Origin: Sessilibacter corallicola
Lineage (GTDB): Bacteria; Pseudomonadota; Gammaproteobacteria; Pseudomonadales; Cellvibrionaceae
DNA: 64,000 nt
Assembly: GCF_021290925.1 (NCBI RefSeq)
Contig: NZ_JAJSLX010000003.1
Location: 434,001 to 498,000, forward strand
Direction: 5' to 3'
The translations under genes were made by a program, and so were the position numbers. Positions 7,831-17,529 of the stretch are shown here, piece by piece (position 1 is the stretch's first letter; each line of letters starts with the position of its first letter). The notes under the pieces are model-generated. The model made no database searches, was not told the DNA's origin, and saw nothing but the letters and a program-made list of their open reading frames with translations.

Positions 7831-8085
7831 GAGTATTCAGTTACTGTGGTCACTAATTCAATATGACCAAACTACCGTAACTGAAACCACTGTCTACTGA
7901 TGAAAGATTCAGGATGTAGTATTTGGCGCCATAATTTTGACCTAAAATCATAAGGCGCACAAAATTCGAACAATGAAGTGGATGCCACCCTAAAGCAAAT
8001 AGAGATAGCTTCTAGTTAAGGTGATCCTTTTACAAAGGTTACATGGAGAGAATAATTTATTATGATGTCAAATTATCAAATGATA

Positions 8086-8307
8086 TTACAAGTTAATAGA
8101 ACCGTATTCTTTTTCGAATTCTTTCTTTAGATAAACCAGCAAAACTTCAAGCTTATCCATTTCTTCGCAAATTTCAGCAGCTTCGTCTTCGCTGACATCA
8201 TCCAGATTCACAGAAGTATTTTTTGCCAACTTCTCTTCTAACGTTTCAATGATTAGTTTCCAATCACCCATAATCATGGGAATTGACAACCCATTTAAAT
8301 TAACCAT
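8086..8307 (-). CDS. small acidic protein, unknown
   Basis: The 73-residue protein is rich in Glu, Asp, Leu and Lys, with a probable helix at about residues 15-30 and a longer one at 40-68. There is no signal peptide or membrane segment. The ATG at 8307 has a clear ribosome-binding site (GGAG, 6-7 nt upstream), which supports it as a real gene despite its size. It lies alone, 255 nt from the KAP gene and on the same strand. I do not recognise the family. Confidence 0.65.
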   Translation of the reverse strand: MVNLNGLSIPMIMGDWKLIIETLEEKLAKNTSVNLDDVSEDEAAEICEEMDKLEVLLVYLKKEFEKEYGSINL

Positions 8308-8401
8308 TTTTTATCTCCATTATGATTAACTTTATCTAAGCGTTTTAACGACTTCTCAGAAAAATTATATTAACTAGAATTCAGCTTGGGAGTTATTTAA
8401 T

Positions 8402-9082
8402 TCATCGAAGGTACCGCAATAACCTCCACAACCGAATAGAGTCTGCTAACGCAGCGGCAAAATAGGTTAAGGCGGCGGCTTTTAATACGCTTCGCACTGC
8501 GGGCATGTGTTTTTCTGGCACGTAGCCGCTTTCTAATATGGGTAATGCTTTGTTAAAGCTGGCGTCGTATTCTTCTGGTAGAACTGCTAAGTACATCAGT
8601 GCAGAGGCAATTAATACTAAAACGCCAATAGCTACATTGGCTAGCAGTACGTGTGGAATTTTTAGTAATGCAAAAATAATGGGTGAAATCATGAGCAGTA
8701 CAGCGCCCACTTTTTTTATGACCAGTGCAGTACCCATGTATTTTTTTCGCAGTTTGCTTATCGGTTCTTCTCGCGTAAATTGAATGGCGTGGCCTATTTC
8801 GTGTGCGGCTACGGCAACTGCGGTTAAAGATTTACCGTTGTATAAACGGGCATCGAGACAGACTACTTTTTCGTCTGGGCTGTAATAGTTTGCACCTGGC
8901 GGGCCTTCTTTTACGGTAACGCCTTCTAGGTTTAGCGTTTTTACTAAGTGGTTTGCTAATTCCCCTCCCGTACCGGGCATACCATCTAAATCTTTAGAAT
9001 AGCGCCACATCACAAATCGCACCCACAGTTGTGGGCCGTAAACTAATAAAAAAAGAAAAAGTAACCCTAAGCCATAAATCAT
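8402..9082 (-). CDS. YugP-like neutral zinc metallopeptidase
   Basis: This 226-residue membrane protease has an N-terminal hydrophobic segment (2-20) and the zinc-binding, catalytic motif HEIGH at 94-98. The conserved approach (NYYSPDEKVVCLDARLYNGKSL) precedes that motif, and two to three further membrane helices lie around residues 121-165 and 198-212. This is the YugP (DUF/PF04298) family, whose substrates are unknown; the active site probably faces the membrane or cytoplasm. Length fits the family. The start ATG 9082 has no strong ribosome-binding site but is the only one placing the hydrophobic N-terminus correctly. Confidence 0.85.
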   Translation of the reverse strand: MIYGLGLLFLFLLVYGPQLWVRFVMWRYSKDLDGMPGTGGELANHLVKTLNLEGVTVKEGPPGANYYSPDEKVVCLDARLYNGKSLTAVAVAAHEIGHAIQFTREEPISKLRKKYMGTALVIKKVGAVLLMISPIIFALLKIPHVLLANVAIGVLVLIASALMYLAVLPEEYDASFNKALPILESGYVPEKHMPAVRSVLKAAALTYFAAALADSIRLWRLLRYLR

Positions 9083-9153
9083 TTTTTTATACTTTTTAGT
9101 CTCACGTTATGTGATTAAAAATTAAACTCTGAGGATAACTATTAAAATATCCA

Positions 9154-10059
9154 TTAACCATTAAGAAAATCGTCAACGCTATTTAATAGATAATCGCGCA
9201 AAGCAATGACTTGTGCAGGTATACCTTTTCTGGAGGGAAGCAGCAAGGTTAACTGTGCGGCGCCTGCATGCCAATTGGGCAATATACGCGTCAATTGGCC
9301 CTGTTTTATTTCTTCACGACAAGCATACGCAGGCAGTGCCACAATTCCTAAACCACTGACGGCGGCTTGTTTCAGTGTGCCCATGTCGTCGCTGGCAAAA
9401 ATGGCTGTGTAGGGAACGGTGGTTTTTACGCCTTCGTGATTCTCAAGATTCCAATAGGCTTCCAGCGGTTGCCAGCCAACTTTAATGGCTTTTTGCTTGA
9501 AAAGGTCGTAGGGAGAATTGGGCACGCCGTATTCGTCTAAATAACTTGGACTTGCAAATAGATGCCAATTCACGTTGGCAAGGTGACGTTGTATTAACGT
9601 TGAATCTGACAAGGGTTTAACATGCCCTCTTACGGCCATATCAATTCCATTGGCAATTAAATCCACGTGTTGATTGGTTACCTGTTGAACCACTGAAACT
9701 TTAGGGTTCAATTTTAAGAAATCAACCAGCAGTTCTTTCAAGGCAAACTCAGCAACCCCCACGGAGCAACTCACGCTAACGCTGCCGGACAATACACTTT
9801 TCTGCTGCATCATCACAGATTCGGCGAGTTCCATCTCGTCAATCACACTCCGCGCGTGCTGGTAAAACAAGGTTCCCATGTCTGTCACGTTGAATTGTCG
9901 CGAGGTACGTTGTATGAGCCGGGTATCTAATCGCTCTTCCAAGTTACGAACGTGCCTACTGAGCCGCGACTTCGGCATGTTGAGCTTTTGTGCTGCGGCG
10001 GTGAAACCGTTTTTCTCGACAACCTGAACAAAGTAAAAGTAATCGTTTAAATCGATCAA
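9154..10059 (-). CDS. LysR-family transcriptional regulator
   Basis: The protein has 301 residues: an N-terminal winged helix-turn-helix (about 1-60, with GFTAAAQKLNMPKSRLSRHVRNLEERL) and a periplasmic-binding-protein-like effector domain (about 88-295). It resembles the DsdC/CrgA-type branch with KSRLSRH in the recognition helix. It is divergent from the FMN-reductase gene at 10272. The 212-nt gap probably contains both promoters and the LysR operator, a common arrangement in which the regulator controls the neighbouring quinone or flavin reductase in response to a small aromatic or electrophile. The effector is not predictable from sequence. Confidence 0.9.
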   Translation of the reverse strand: MIDLNDYFYFVQVVEKNGFTAAAQKLNMPKSRLSRHVRNLEERLDTRLIQRTSRQFNVTDMGTLFYQHARSVIDEMELAESVMMQQKSVLSGSVSVSCSVGVAEFALKELLVDFLKLNPKVSVVQQVTNQHVDLIANGIDMAVRGHVKPLSDSTLIQRHLANVNWHLFASPSYLDEYGVPNSPYDLFKQKAIKVGWQPLEAYWNLENHEGVKTTVPYTAIFASDDMGTLKQAAVSGLGIVALPAYACREEIKQGQLTRILPNWHAGAAQLTLLLPSRKGIPAQVIALRDYLLNSVDDFLNG

Positions 10060-10271
10060 TTTGGCCTCCTTCTCGTGAACCTTAAGAGCAATATTTTAGC
10101 CCTATTGTCCTACAAATGGAACAATACGTTCATTTTTTGACTGTTTATTGCCCATTTACTGTTAATTTAGAATGCATTCCATCATTTAACGGAACAGACC
10201 GTATTTACCAGGCTTTCATTAAAGAGACACCAGATAACGAGCCTTTCATTAATAAGATAGGAGTAACAACC

Positions 10272-10799
10272 ATGAAAATTTTAGCGTTTGCCGCGAGTAA
10301 CAGTAAAAAATCCATCAATAAATCTTTGGTTCAAAGTGCACTGAACCAGCTTAACAACAGCACCGCAACCACCATTGATATCAACGATTTTGAAATGCCA
10401 ATTTATGGAGAAGACCTTGAGCAGGCTCACGGCGTACCTGATGCTGCAAAGCGGTTTGTGGAAGCAATTGCCGAAGTAGACGCGTTGATTATTTCTCTTG
10501 CTGAACATAACGGCAGCTATACCGTAGCATTTAAAAATATATTGGATTGGTGTTCACGTTTGGACAGAAATATTTTTCAGAACAAAGAAATTTTATTATT
10601 AGCTACCTCACCCGGCCCTGGAGGCGCAAGTAATGTATTAAAATTTGCGGTTAATTCAATGCCATTTTTTGGCGGTGAAGTTATCGGTGAGTTTTCATTA
10701 CCGAGCTTTTACGATAATTTTAATGCAGAAAAAATGACGATAACCGATGTTGCACTTGACGATAAATTCAAAACAGCACTTTCAATAATTGATCGTTAA
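10272..10799 (+). CDS. NADPH-dependent FMN reductase (flavodoxin-fold)
   Basis: The product (175 residues) begins KILAFAASNSKKSINKSLV, the FMN phosphate-binding loop of the NADPH_dep_FMN_red family. It continues with IISLAEHNGSYTVAFKNILDW, the typical second flavin-contacting stretch, and SPGPGGASN. It probably reduces FMN, quinones or azo/nitro compounds with NAD(P)H in the cytoplasm. I start at ATG 10272, preceded by ATAGGAGTAACAACC, a strong ribosome-binding site; the upstream in-frame extension to 10116 has no homology-like features. It is divergent from a LysR gene that likely regulates it. Confidence 0.88.
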   Translation: MKILAFAASNSKKSINKSLVQSALNQLNNSTATTIDINDFEMPIYGEDLEQAHGVPDAAKRFVEAIAEVDALIISLAEHNGSYTVAFKNILDWCSRLDRNIFQNKEILLLATSPGPGGASNVLKFAVNSMPFFGGEVIGEFSLPSFYDNFNAEKMTITDVALDDKFKTALSIIDR

Positions 10800-10827
10800 A
10801 TACATTTTTATTTGAAATAGACGGCTG

Positions 10828-10877
10828 TTTGAAATAAATTGTTGTTCCGAATAAATTGTCGTTTCAAATAAATTTTT
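10828..10877 (+). repeat. short direct repeats downstream of FMN reductase
   Basis: Three imperfect copies of an about 18-nt unit containing AATAAATTGTYGTT occur in the gap between the convergent reductase and DCC genes. No hairpin with a T-run is evident. Role unknown. Confidence 0.5.
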
Positions 10878-10918
10878 GATAGATAACTATCAACACTAAA
10901 AACCCAAAGCAAAAAATT

Positions 10919-11374
10919 TTATTCAGCAGCCGAATTTCCGTCGAGGTATCGCTGATCATGATCGGGGTTCGGTAATATGCAGTAATCGTATTTACCAAAA
11001 ATTTGATAACGATTTAACGCGATTCGATCGTACATCCAATCGCGTAATGCTTTGGGAATTATTTTAAATACAAGCAATGCTTTCCACGGCCATCCCAATT
11101 TTTGCATCACCAATAAGAAAGAATCACTTTTTTCAAAACATTGATTGCCACTAACAACCAACATGGTTTTGTAACAGTCGGTTGGGTAATCAAAATGTTG
11201 GAGAATATCTTTGCCTTGTTGCGATTGCACACTGGCGAGTTTGAAGCAACGCTGTTTATCGTGCTGAATAATAAAGTTGCTCCAAGCGTTGCACAATTTG
11301 CATACGCCGTCGAATAGAATAACATTGTCGTCACTGTTTATATGAGGTACGCCAGCGGTTGGTTTCTGGTTCAT
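10919..11374 (-). CDS. DCC-family thiol-disulfide oxidoreductase-like protein
   Basis: The 151-residue protein carries the defining motif of the DCC (DUF393) family near the N-terminus: FDGVCKLCNAW, with cysteines C25 and C28. The conserved downstream KLASVQSQQGKDIL and the C-terminal ALRDWMYDRIALNRY are also present. Members have a thioredoxin-like fold and are presumed redox proteins with unknown substrates. There is no signal peptide, so it is cytoplasmic. It is convergent with the FMN reductase and divergent from the metal-efflux operon. Confidence 0.88.
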   Translation of the reverse strand: MNQKPTAGVPHINSDDNVILFDGVCKLCNAWSNFIIQHDKQRCFKLASVQSQQGKDILQHFDYPTDCYKTMLVVSGNQCFEKSDSFLLVMQKLGWPWKALLVFKIIPKALRDWMYDRIALNRYQIFGKYDYCILPNPDHDQRYLDGNSAAE

Positions 11375-11567
11375 ACTGAATAATCTATTCTGTGTGATAT
11401 TCGTTTCGAGTAATGTTCATTAGTACCATCATAATCAAATACACGACTGAGTGTAACCAGCTATCACGTTACTTGGAATGATTAATCACGGTTTCCTATC
11501 TGGGAATTTACGGTTTATAATCGGTATTCATTCGATTAACACTCACGCTGATTAATATAAACTTATC

Positions 11568-11930
11568 ATGATACGTTGTGTATTTACTTATCTACTGCTT
11601 TTGCTGATAACCGTCCAGTTATCCAGTGAATCTGTGGATTTACACGAACTTCATGAAGAAAGCAGCGCGGCAGTTAGCACCGTTTTAGACACTGGCCATC
11701 ATCTGCATTCTATTGATGAGCATTCGGGTTCTTTCGACGAGTCGCAGTCTGTCGATCAACACAACGGTGACTGTTGCCACTGTTGCTGTCATTGTTTAAG
11801 TCACATTGTTCTCCTCAGCCCGGTAAATCTTATTTACCACAAGTCTCCTGTCGGGCGCTCTGTTTACACAGAATACACGCCGTCTGAGGCTATTGATCCT
11901 CACCTACGCCCTCCCATATTCTTCGGTTAA
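11568..11930 (+). CDS. Cys/His-rich secreted protein leading the czc operon (CzcI-like)
   Basis: The 120-residue protein has an N-terminal signal peptide (about 1-20), then a His/Asp/Glu-rich region (HELHEE, GHHLHSIDEH), a dense metal-binding cluster CCHCCCHC (about 88-95) and a C-terminal PHLRPPIFF. Small proteins of this design, with a signal peptide, a Cys/His cluster and a final RPPI-like motif, precede CzcCBA-type efflux genes (CzcI-like). They are thought to sense or bind metal in the periplasm. It lies 60 nt ahead of the outer-membrane component and is probably the first gene of the operon. Exact family membership is inferred from position and composition. Confidence 0.65.
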   Translation: MIRCVFTYLLLLLITVQLSSESVDLHELHEESSAAVSTVLDTGHHLHSIDEHSGSFDESQSVDQHNGDCCHCCCHCLSHIVLLSPVNLIYHKSPVGRSVYTEYTPSEAIDPHLRPPIFFG

Positions 11931-11990
11931 TCTACCTTTTAACGCCGATTTCTCGGCAATGCGTACTATTTATTAATTAGGATAAATCTA

Positions 11991-13262
11991 ATGGGATTAA
12001 TCACGTCTTATGGGCGTGGGGTACCCTGCTGGTTGCTGTTTGTCGTGTTGATGAGCGTATTCTCATCCATCAGTAACGCCAATACTCCAAAACCACTGAC
12101 ATTAAACCAAGCCATTGCACTGACGCTGGATCGAAACCCACAGTTGTATCGGTATCAATTTATCGATGAATCTCTGCAAGCTCGTCGACAAACATCGCAA
12201 TTACGGCCCGCCATTGAGCTGGGTGTAGAAATAGAAAACTTCGCCGGTTCAGGAGATTCCAGCGAATTTTCTGGTGCCGAAACAACGGTTTCATTGTCTT
12301 CCGTTATTGAGCTTGGCAATAAAAGCGCTTTTCGCTCCTCGGTAATCGACGCCAAAATTGCTCGCAATCAGCTGCAACAACAAGTAATTACATTGGATGT
12401 ATTGGGTGAGCTGACCAAGCTCTACATTGAAGGATTGGCGACTCAAGAATATCAATCGTTGGCAAAAGAAACGCTCACGCTTTCGCAACAGCTATTAACC
12501 ACGGTTAATACCCGCTCGGAACAAGGGGCGACATCACAGGCCGAAGTATTAAGAGCACAAGCGCTAGTAACGCAAAATCAATTGAAATTGTCGGCTCTTA
12601 ATCGGCGTTTAGAGCGAATCAATCACCGCCTCGCCGGCTTTTGGGGAGATTCTAATCCGGTATTTTCTCGGCTCGATGGCTCGTTATTCGCCTTTGGCGA
12701 CACGGTAAATTTTGAGAACTTGTATGACCGTGTACAGCAATCGCCAACCATACAACGCTTTGCCAGTGATGCTCGAATAAAAGAAGCAGAAATTAGTTTG
12801 GCAAGAGTAAATAATAAAACCGACTTGTCTTGGCGAGCAGGTATTCGGCACTTTGCTGAAAACGACGATGCGGCTTTTGTTGCCGAATTTTCAGTGCCCT
12901 TGTTTACTCGTCAACGAAATCAGGGGGATTTAAATTCTGCTATTTCGCAACGCAATGCTGTGGAATACGCCCAACGAGACGCTTTATTGAATCTTCGCAG
13001 CCAGCTCTATGATGCCTGGTCGTTAAGAAAACAAAATATTGAAGCCGTTCACAAAACACAAACAGAAATTATTCCCGCGCTGGAAAAAGCTTTGCGTTTA
13101 ACTCGCAACGCTTATGAAAACGGACGTTTCCGATATTTAGACCTTGTTTCGCAGCAAGAAGAGTTATTAGCAGTAAAACAATTGCTTATCGATTCTGCAT
13201 CCAGCGCACTTACGCATCAAGCCATTATTGAACAACTCACCAATGAAGCGGTAATCGACTAG
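11991..13262 (+). CDS. czcC: CzcC-like outer membrane efflux channel (TolC superfamily)
   Basis: This 423-residue member of the outer membrane efflux protein family has a signal peptide at about 1-35. The mature part has the two repeated helical-hairpin regions expected of TolC-like trimers, including ETALASLP-free long helices such as YIEGLATQEYQSLAKETLTLSQQ and the C-terminal AYENGRFRYLDLVSQQEELL, typical of CzcC/CusC. It would form the outer-membrane exit duct for the CzcBA pump. Its gene starts an uninterrupted run of efflux genes (gaps of 73 and 12 nt). Length is normal for the family. Confidence 0.88.
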   Translation: MGLITSYGRGVPCWLLFVVLMSVFSSISNANTPKPLTLNQAIALTLDRNPQLYRYQFIDESLQARRQTSQLRPAIELGVEIENFAGSGDSSEFSGAETTVSLSSVIELGNKSAFRSSVIDAKIARNQLQQQVITLDVLGELTKLYIEGLATQEYQSLAKETLTLSQQLLTTVNTRSEQGATSQAEVLRAQALVTQNQLKLSALNRRLERINHRLAGFWGDSNPVFSRLDGSLFAFGDTVNFENLYDRVQQSPTIQRFASDARIKEAEISLARVNNKTDLSWRAGIRHFAENDDAAFVAEFSVPLFTRQRNQGDLNSAISQRNAVEYAQRDALLNLRSQLYDAWSLRKQNIEAVHKTQTEIIPALEKALRLTRNAYENGRFRYLDLVSQQEELLAVKQLLIDSASSALTHQAIIEQLTNEAVID

Positions 13263-13335
13263 CGCACCTGTATTGATGCTAACACCCAGTTATTTTTTGC
13301 TTGGCAAAACACCAAGCGTTAAGAGCGTATTTATT

Positions 13336-14244
13336 ATGAACTCTAAATTTTTAGTTATTGTTTTTTTAATTATTTTTAGTGCGTCTGGCTATTCTAGTGA
13401 TGATCACGGCCACCACGAAGATCACGATCATCACGAAGAAAAAACTAACACCCACATTGATCATGCCATTGCCCAACAGGTGGGAATTACCACTGAGCAA
13501 GCGTCTTCAGCGACGTTACATACCTCAGCCACTGTGTACGGTCAGTTAATGACAGGGCCTGATCAGTTGAGTCATGTACGGGCCCGCTTTAACGGTTTGA
13601 TAAAATCCGTTTACGTTTCTATCGGCGATAAAGTCAATGTAGGTGAAGTATTAGCGGAAGTTGAATCCAATGAAAGTTTAAAAAACTATAAAATAGTTGC
13701 ACCCATTTCAGGACAAATCATACAAAGACACGCTAATTCTGGTGAAGTGACCGATGATCAAATTCTGTTTTCCATTGTGAATTTGGATACGCTTTGGGCT
13801 GAATTAAAAATTTACCCTACCCTTCAATCCTTGGTGAAGACTCATCAACCGGTAATTATTTCGGTAAATGACCAACGGGTTCAATCTACTATTACACACC
13901 TTGTTCCTTCGTTAAATGATTCTTACCAAGTGGCGCGGTTAAAAATTGATAACTCAAAAAGTCAGTTGGCTCCCGGCGCATTTGTTCAAGCGGAAATTAA
14001 TACCGATGAACAAACGGTTAGCTTGGCCGTAAGAAAAACTGCTATTCAAACCTTAAATGGTGAATCTGGCGTATTTACTAAGCACAAAAGCGACTACGAG
14101 TTTGCATCGTTAGTGCTTGGAAAATCAGACGACACCTTTGTTGAAGTACTGCACGGACTCAATCCTGGCGATGAATACGTTGTCGATAATAGCTTTTTAA
14201 TTAAAGCAGATATCGAAAAATCTACCGCTGAACACGACCATTAA
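13336..14244 (+). CDS. czcB: CzcB-like periplasmic adaptor (membrane fusion protein)
   Basis: The 302-residue protein has a signal peptide (about 1-20) directly followed by a His/Asp-rich metal-binding stretch (DDHGHHEDHDHHEE). Then come the lipoyl-like half-motifs split around SLKNYKIVAPISGQIIQRHANSGEVT and a beta-barrel/membrane-proximal C-terminus. There is little helical hairpin, as in short heavy-metal adaptors. It bridges CzcA and CzcC and may deliver metal to the pump. I start at ATG 13336 because the signal peptide begins there; the frame extends upstream to 13273 without homology-like content. Confidence 0.88.
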   Translation: MNSKFLVIVFLIIFSASGYSSDDHGHHEDHDHHEEKTNTHIDHAIAQQVGITTEQASSATLHTSATVYGQLMTGPDQLSHVRARFNGLIKSVYVSIGDKVNVGEVLAEVESNESLKNYKIVAPISGQIIQRHANSGEVTDDQILFSIVNLDTLWAELKIYPTLQSLVKTHQPVIISVNDQRVQSTITHLVPSLNDSYQVARLKIDNSKSQLAPGAFVQAEINTDEQTVSLAVRKTAIQTLNGESGVFTKHKSDYEFASLVLGKSDDTFVEVLHGLNPGDEYVVDNSFLIKADIEKSTAEHDH

Positions 14245-14256
14245 AACAGGTGCATT

Positions 14257-17200
14257 ATGATCGATTCAATTTTGCGCCTAGTTATCGAACGGCGATTATT
14301 AGTACTCAGTTTTATTGTTGTGATTATCGGCACGGGATACTGGAGTTACCAAAAACTTCCCATTGATGCCGTACCCGATATCACTAACGTGCAGGTACAA
14401 ATTAATACCTCGGCACCGGGTTATTCGCCGTTAGAAACCGAACAACGAATTACCTTTCCAGTTGAAACCGCTCTAGCAAGTTTGCCCAAACTGGCTTACA
14501 CGCGTTCGTTATCGCGTTACGGTTTATCGCAAGTTACGGTGGTGTTCGAAGAAGGCACCGACATTTATTTTGCCAGAAATTTAATCAATACCCGATTGAG
14601 CTCTGTTAAGAGCGAATTGCCAACCGGTATAGAGCCCACGATGGGACCCATTACCACCGGTTTGGGTGAAATATTGATGTATACCGTTGAGGCTGACGAA
14701 GGTGCGCGTAAGCCCGATGGCACACCATACACTGCAACCGATTTACGCGAAATACAAGACTGGATTATCAAGCCGCAGTTGTCCCAAGTAAAAGGCATTA
14801 TTGAAATCAACAGTATTGGTGGCTTCAATAAACAATACCACGTTCAACCTGACCCGCTTAAATTACTGCAATACGGTGTCAGTATTGATCAGGTAGTCTC
14901 AGCACTGGAACGCAACAACCATAATCGAGGCGCCGGTTATATTGAGCGCAATGGCCAACAGTTATTAGTCCGCTCGCCTGGGCAGTTAAAAAACCTAGAA
15001 CATATCGCAGACGTTATTATTACTGAACACAATCATGTACCGGTAAAAATTAAAGACATCGCAGAAATTGGTATTGGCAAAGAATTACGTACCGGCGCCG
15101 CCACCCAAAACGGCAAAGAAACCGTGTTGGGTACCGCGATGATGTTAATCGGTGAAAATTCGCAAACCGTCGCTCACAATATCGCCGAAAAAATCGAGAC
15201 AATTAAAATCTCTTTGCCCACAGGCGTTACTGTCGAGACGGTTTACAACCGTAAAACCCTGGTTGATAAAGCCATCGCCACCGTCACCAAAAATTTATTG
15301 GAAGGTGCGCTGCTGGTAATTGTGGTTTTATTTTTGTTACTGGGAAATTTACGAGCCGCTCTTATCACTGCGGCTGTTATTCCGTTGTCGATGTTGATGA
15401 CCATAACGGGCATGGTGCAATCCAATGTTTCCGCCAATTTAATGAGCTTAGGCGCGTTGGATTTTGGTCTTATTGTGGATGGTGCAGTGATTATTGTCGA
15501 AAACTCTGTGCGCCGTTTGGCCCAGGCTCAACATTTAAACGGAATGCAAAATTTACGAGAACGTTTGCAGACGGTTTTTGAAGCCACCTCAGAAGTTATC
15601 CGCCCCAGTTTATTCGGTGTAGCAATCATCACTGTTGTCTATATCCCGATATTTGCCCTCACGGGTGTGGAGGGGTTGATGTTTCACCCAATGGCATCCA
15701 CTGTTGTCTTAGCGCTTATTTCCGCCATGATTTTATCCGTAACACTGGTACCGGCGGCAGTCGCGGTTTTTATGAACGGAAAAATAAGCGAGAAAGAAAG
15801 CGTTGTCATTAGCCACACAAAACGCCTTTATAAACCGCTGTTACTGATTGCCTTTAAGGTTCGTTGGCTGGTTATGAGCGTTGCCACAGCGCTGGTGTTG
15901 TTCAGTATTTGGCTGGCATCAACATTGGGCTCTGAATTTATTCCGCAATTGAACGAAGGTGATATTGCCCTGCATGCCATGCGCATTCCGGGAACTGGGC
16001 TTGAACAAGCCGTGAACATGCAAGAAACATTGGAGTATCGTATTCAGACATTTCCAGAAGTCGACAAGGTGTTTTCTCGCATTGGTACAGCCGAGGTTGC
16101 CACGGATCCTATGCCGCCGAATATTGCCGACAATTTTGTCATTCTAAAGCCGCGCAGTGAATGGCCTAATCCCGCAAAAACCAAGTCGCAATTGGTGGAA
16201 GAAATGGAACATTCTTTAGGGGAATTACCGGGTAATAATTATGAATTCACCCAACCCATTCAAATGCGATTTAACGAACTAATCTCTGGTGTTCGAACGG
16301 ATTTAGGCATCAAAATATTTGGTGACGATTTAGATCAATTGTTGGTTACCGCTAACAACGTATTAACCATTGTTAATTCCATTGATGGCGCAGCCGACGC
16401 ACGCGTTGAACAAGTAACTGGATTACAAACATTATTAGTAACCCCAAAACGTACATCACTGGGCCGTTACGGTTTAAATGTGGTTGACTTACAAGACTGG
16501 GTTGCCGCCGCTATCGGCGGTAAATCTGCGGGGGTTTTGTACGAAGGCGATCGTAGATTTGATTTAGTGGTGCGCTTATCTGAAAATTTGCGCACTGATA
16601 TCGAACGATTAAAATATCTACCCGTTCCACTGGGCAACGGCGATTACGTTCCCTTGGAAGAAATTGCCAATATAGACATTGCTGACTCTCCAGCTCAAAT
16701 CAGTCGAGAAAATGGCAAGCGCCGAATTGTTGTAACCGCCAATGTTCGCGGCCGAGATTTAGGCAGTTTTGTCAATGAAGTGCAAGAAAAAGTCCGTCAA
16801 CAAGCCAATATTCCGCCCGGTTATTGGTTAGATTACGGCGGCACATTTGAGCAACTTCAATCCGCCAGTCAACGATTGACGATTGTCGTTCCAATTACCT
16901 TGTTATTGATTCTTGCCATTTTAGTTATGGCGTTTCACTCCATTAAAGACGCACTTGTCATATTCAGCGGCGTGCCACTGGCACTAACGGGAGGTATTTT
17001 GCTGTTGTACGCCAGAGACATGCCCTTGTCTATTTCTGCCGGAGTTGGATTTATTGCTCTGTCTGGGGTTGCGGTGCTCAATGGATTGGTGATGCTGACC
17101 TTTATCAGAGACCTATGGCGAGAAAAAGGCGATTTATTTGTCGCAGTTACAGAAGGCGCAATGATTCGGTTACGACCGGTATTAATGACTGCGTTGGTAG

Positions 17201-17391
17201 CAAGTTTAGGCTTTGTGCCAATGGCATTAAATACCGGCATAGGTGCGGAATTACAGCGGCCGCTTGCAACCGTTGTTATCGGAGGTATTTTGTCTTCAAC
17301 GGTGTTGACGCTGTTTGTTTTACCGTTGCTGTATCACTGGGTGCACCGAAACGACAAACTCAATACTCATGAATCGGTAGTTTTGAATTAA
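14257..17391 (+). CDS. czcA: CzcA-type heavy-metal RND efflux pump
   Basis: This 1044-residue inner-membrane proton/metal antiporter has the standard RND architecture of 12 helices and two large periplasmic loops. The fourth helix carries the heavy-metal signature DFGLIVDGAVIIVEN (about residues 402-416), including the charged residues used for proton relay. This sequence is of the divalent (Co/Zn/Cd) rather than the Cu/Ag type. The protein begins MIDSILRLVIERRLLV, typical of CzcA. With CzcB and CzcC it should expel divalent metals from the periplasm or cytosol. The gene follows czcB by 12 nt and ends the operon; hairpins follow at 17402-17425 and 17530-17553. Confidence 0.92.
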   Translation: MIDSILRLVIERRLLVLSFIVVIIGTGYWSYQKLPIDAVPDITNVQVQINTSAPGYSPLETEQRITFPVETALASLPKLAYTRSLSRYGLSQVTVVFEEGTDIYFARNLINTRLSSVKSELPTGIEPTMGPITTGLGEILMYTVEADEGARKPDGTPYTATDLREIQDWIIKPQLSQVKGIIEINSIGGFNKQYHVQPDPLKLLQYGVSIDQVVSALERNNHNRGAGYIERNGQQLLVRSPGQLKNLEHIADVIITEHNHVPVKIKDIAEIGIGKELRTGAATQNGKETVLGTAMMLIGENSQTVAHNIAEKIETIKISLPTGVTVETVYNRKTLVDKAIATVTKNLLEGALLVIVVLFLLLGNLRAALITAAVIPLSMLMTITGMVQSNVSANLMSLGALDFGLIVDGAVIIVENSVRRLAQAQHLNGMQNLRERLQTVFEATSEVIRPSLFGVAIITVVYIPIFALTGVEGLMFHPMASTVVLALISAMILSVTLVPAAVAVFMNGKISEKESVVISHTKRLYKPLLLIAFKVRWLVMSVATALVLFSIWLASTLGSEFIPQLNEGDIALHAMRIPGTGLEQAVNMQETLEYRIQTFPEVDKVFSRIGTAEVATDPMPPNIADNFVILKPRSEWPNPAKTKSQLVEEMEHSLGELPGNNYEFTQPIQMRFNELISGVRTDLGIKIFGDDLDQLLVTANNVLTIVNSIDGAADARVEQVTGLQTLLVTPKRTSLGRYGLNVVDLQDWVAAAIGGKSAGVLYEGDRRFDLVVRLSENLRTDIERLKYLPVPLGNGDYVPLEEIANIDIADSPAQISRENGKRRIVVTANVRGRDLGSFVNEVQEKVRQQANIPPGYWLDYGGTFEQLQSASQRLTIVVPITLLLILAILVMAFHSIKDALVIFSGVPLALTGGILLLYARDMPLSISAGVGFIALSGVAVLNGLVMLTFIRDLWREKGDLFVAVTEGAMIRLRPVLMTALVASLGFVPMALNTGIGAELQRPLATVVIGGILSSTVLTLFVLPLLYHWVHRNDKLNTHESVVLN

Positions 17392-17401
17392 TACGTTAAA
17401 G

Positions 17402-17425
17402 GTGAGAGGCTATTTTGTCTCTCAC
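17402..17425 (+). terminator. hairpin after czcA
   Basis: GTGAGAG pairs with CTCTCAC around a 10-nt loop, 10 nt after the czcA stop codon. No T-run follows, so this may be an RNA-stabilising hairpin rather than an intrinsic terminator. Confidence 0.45.
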
Positions 17426-17529
17426 TCAAACGATCATCGAATTAAGATAATTTTATGACAGCTTAAAATGAGATTTATTAGCTAAAAAAGCGCCTTGATG
17501 CGGGATTACATAAAGCGCAAAGAAACAGA

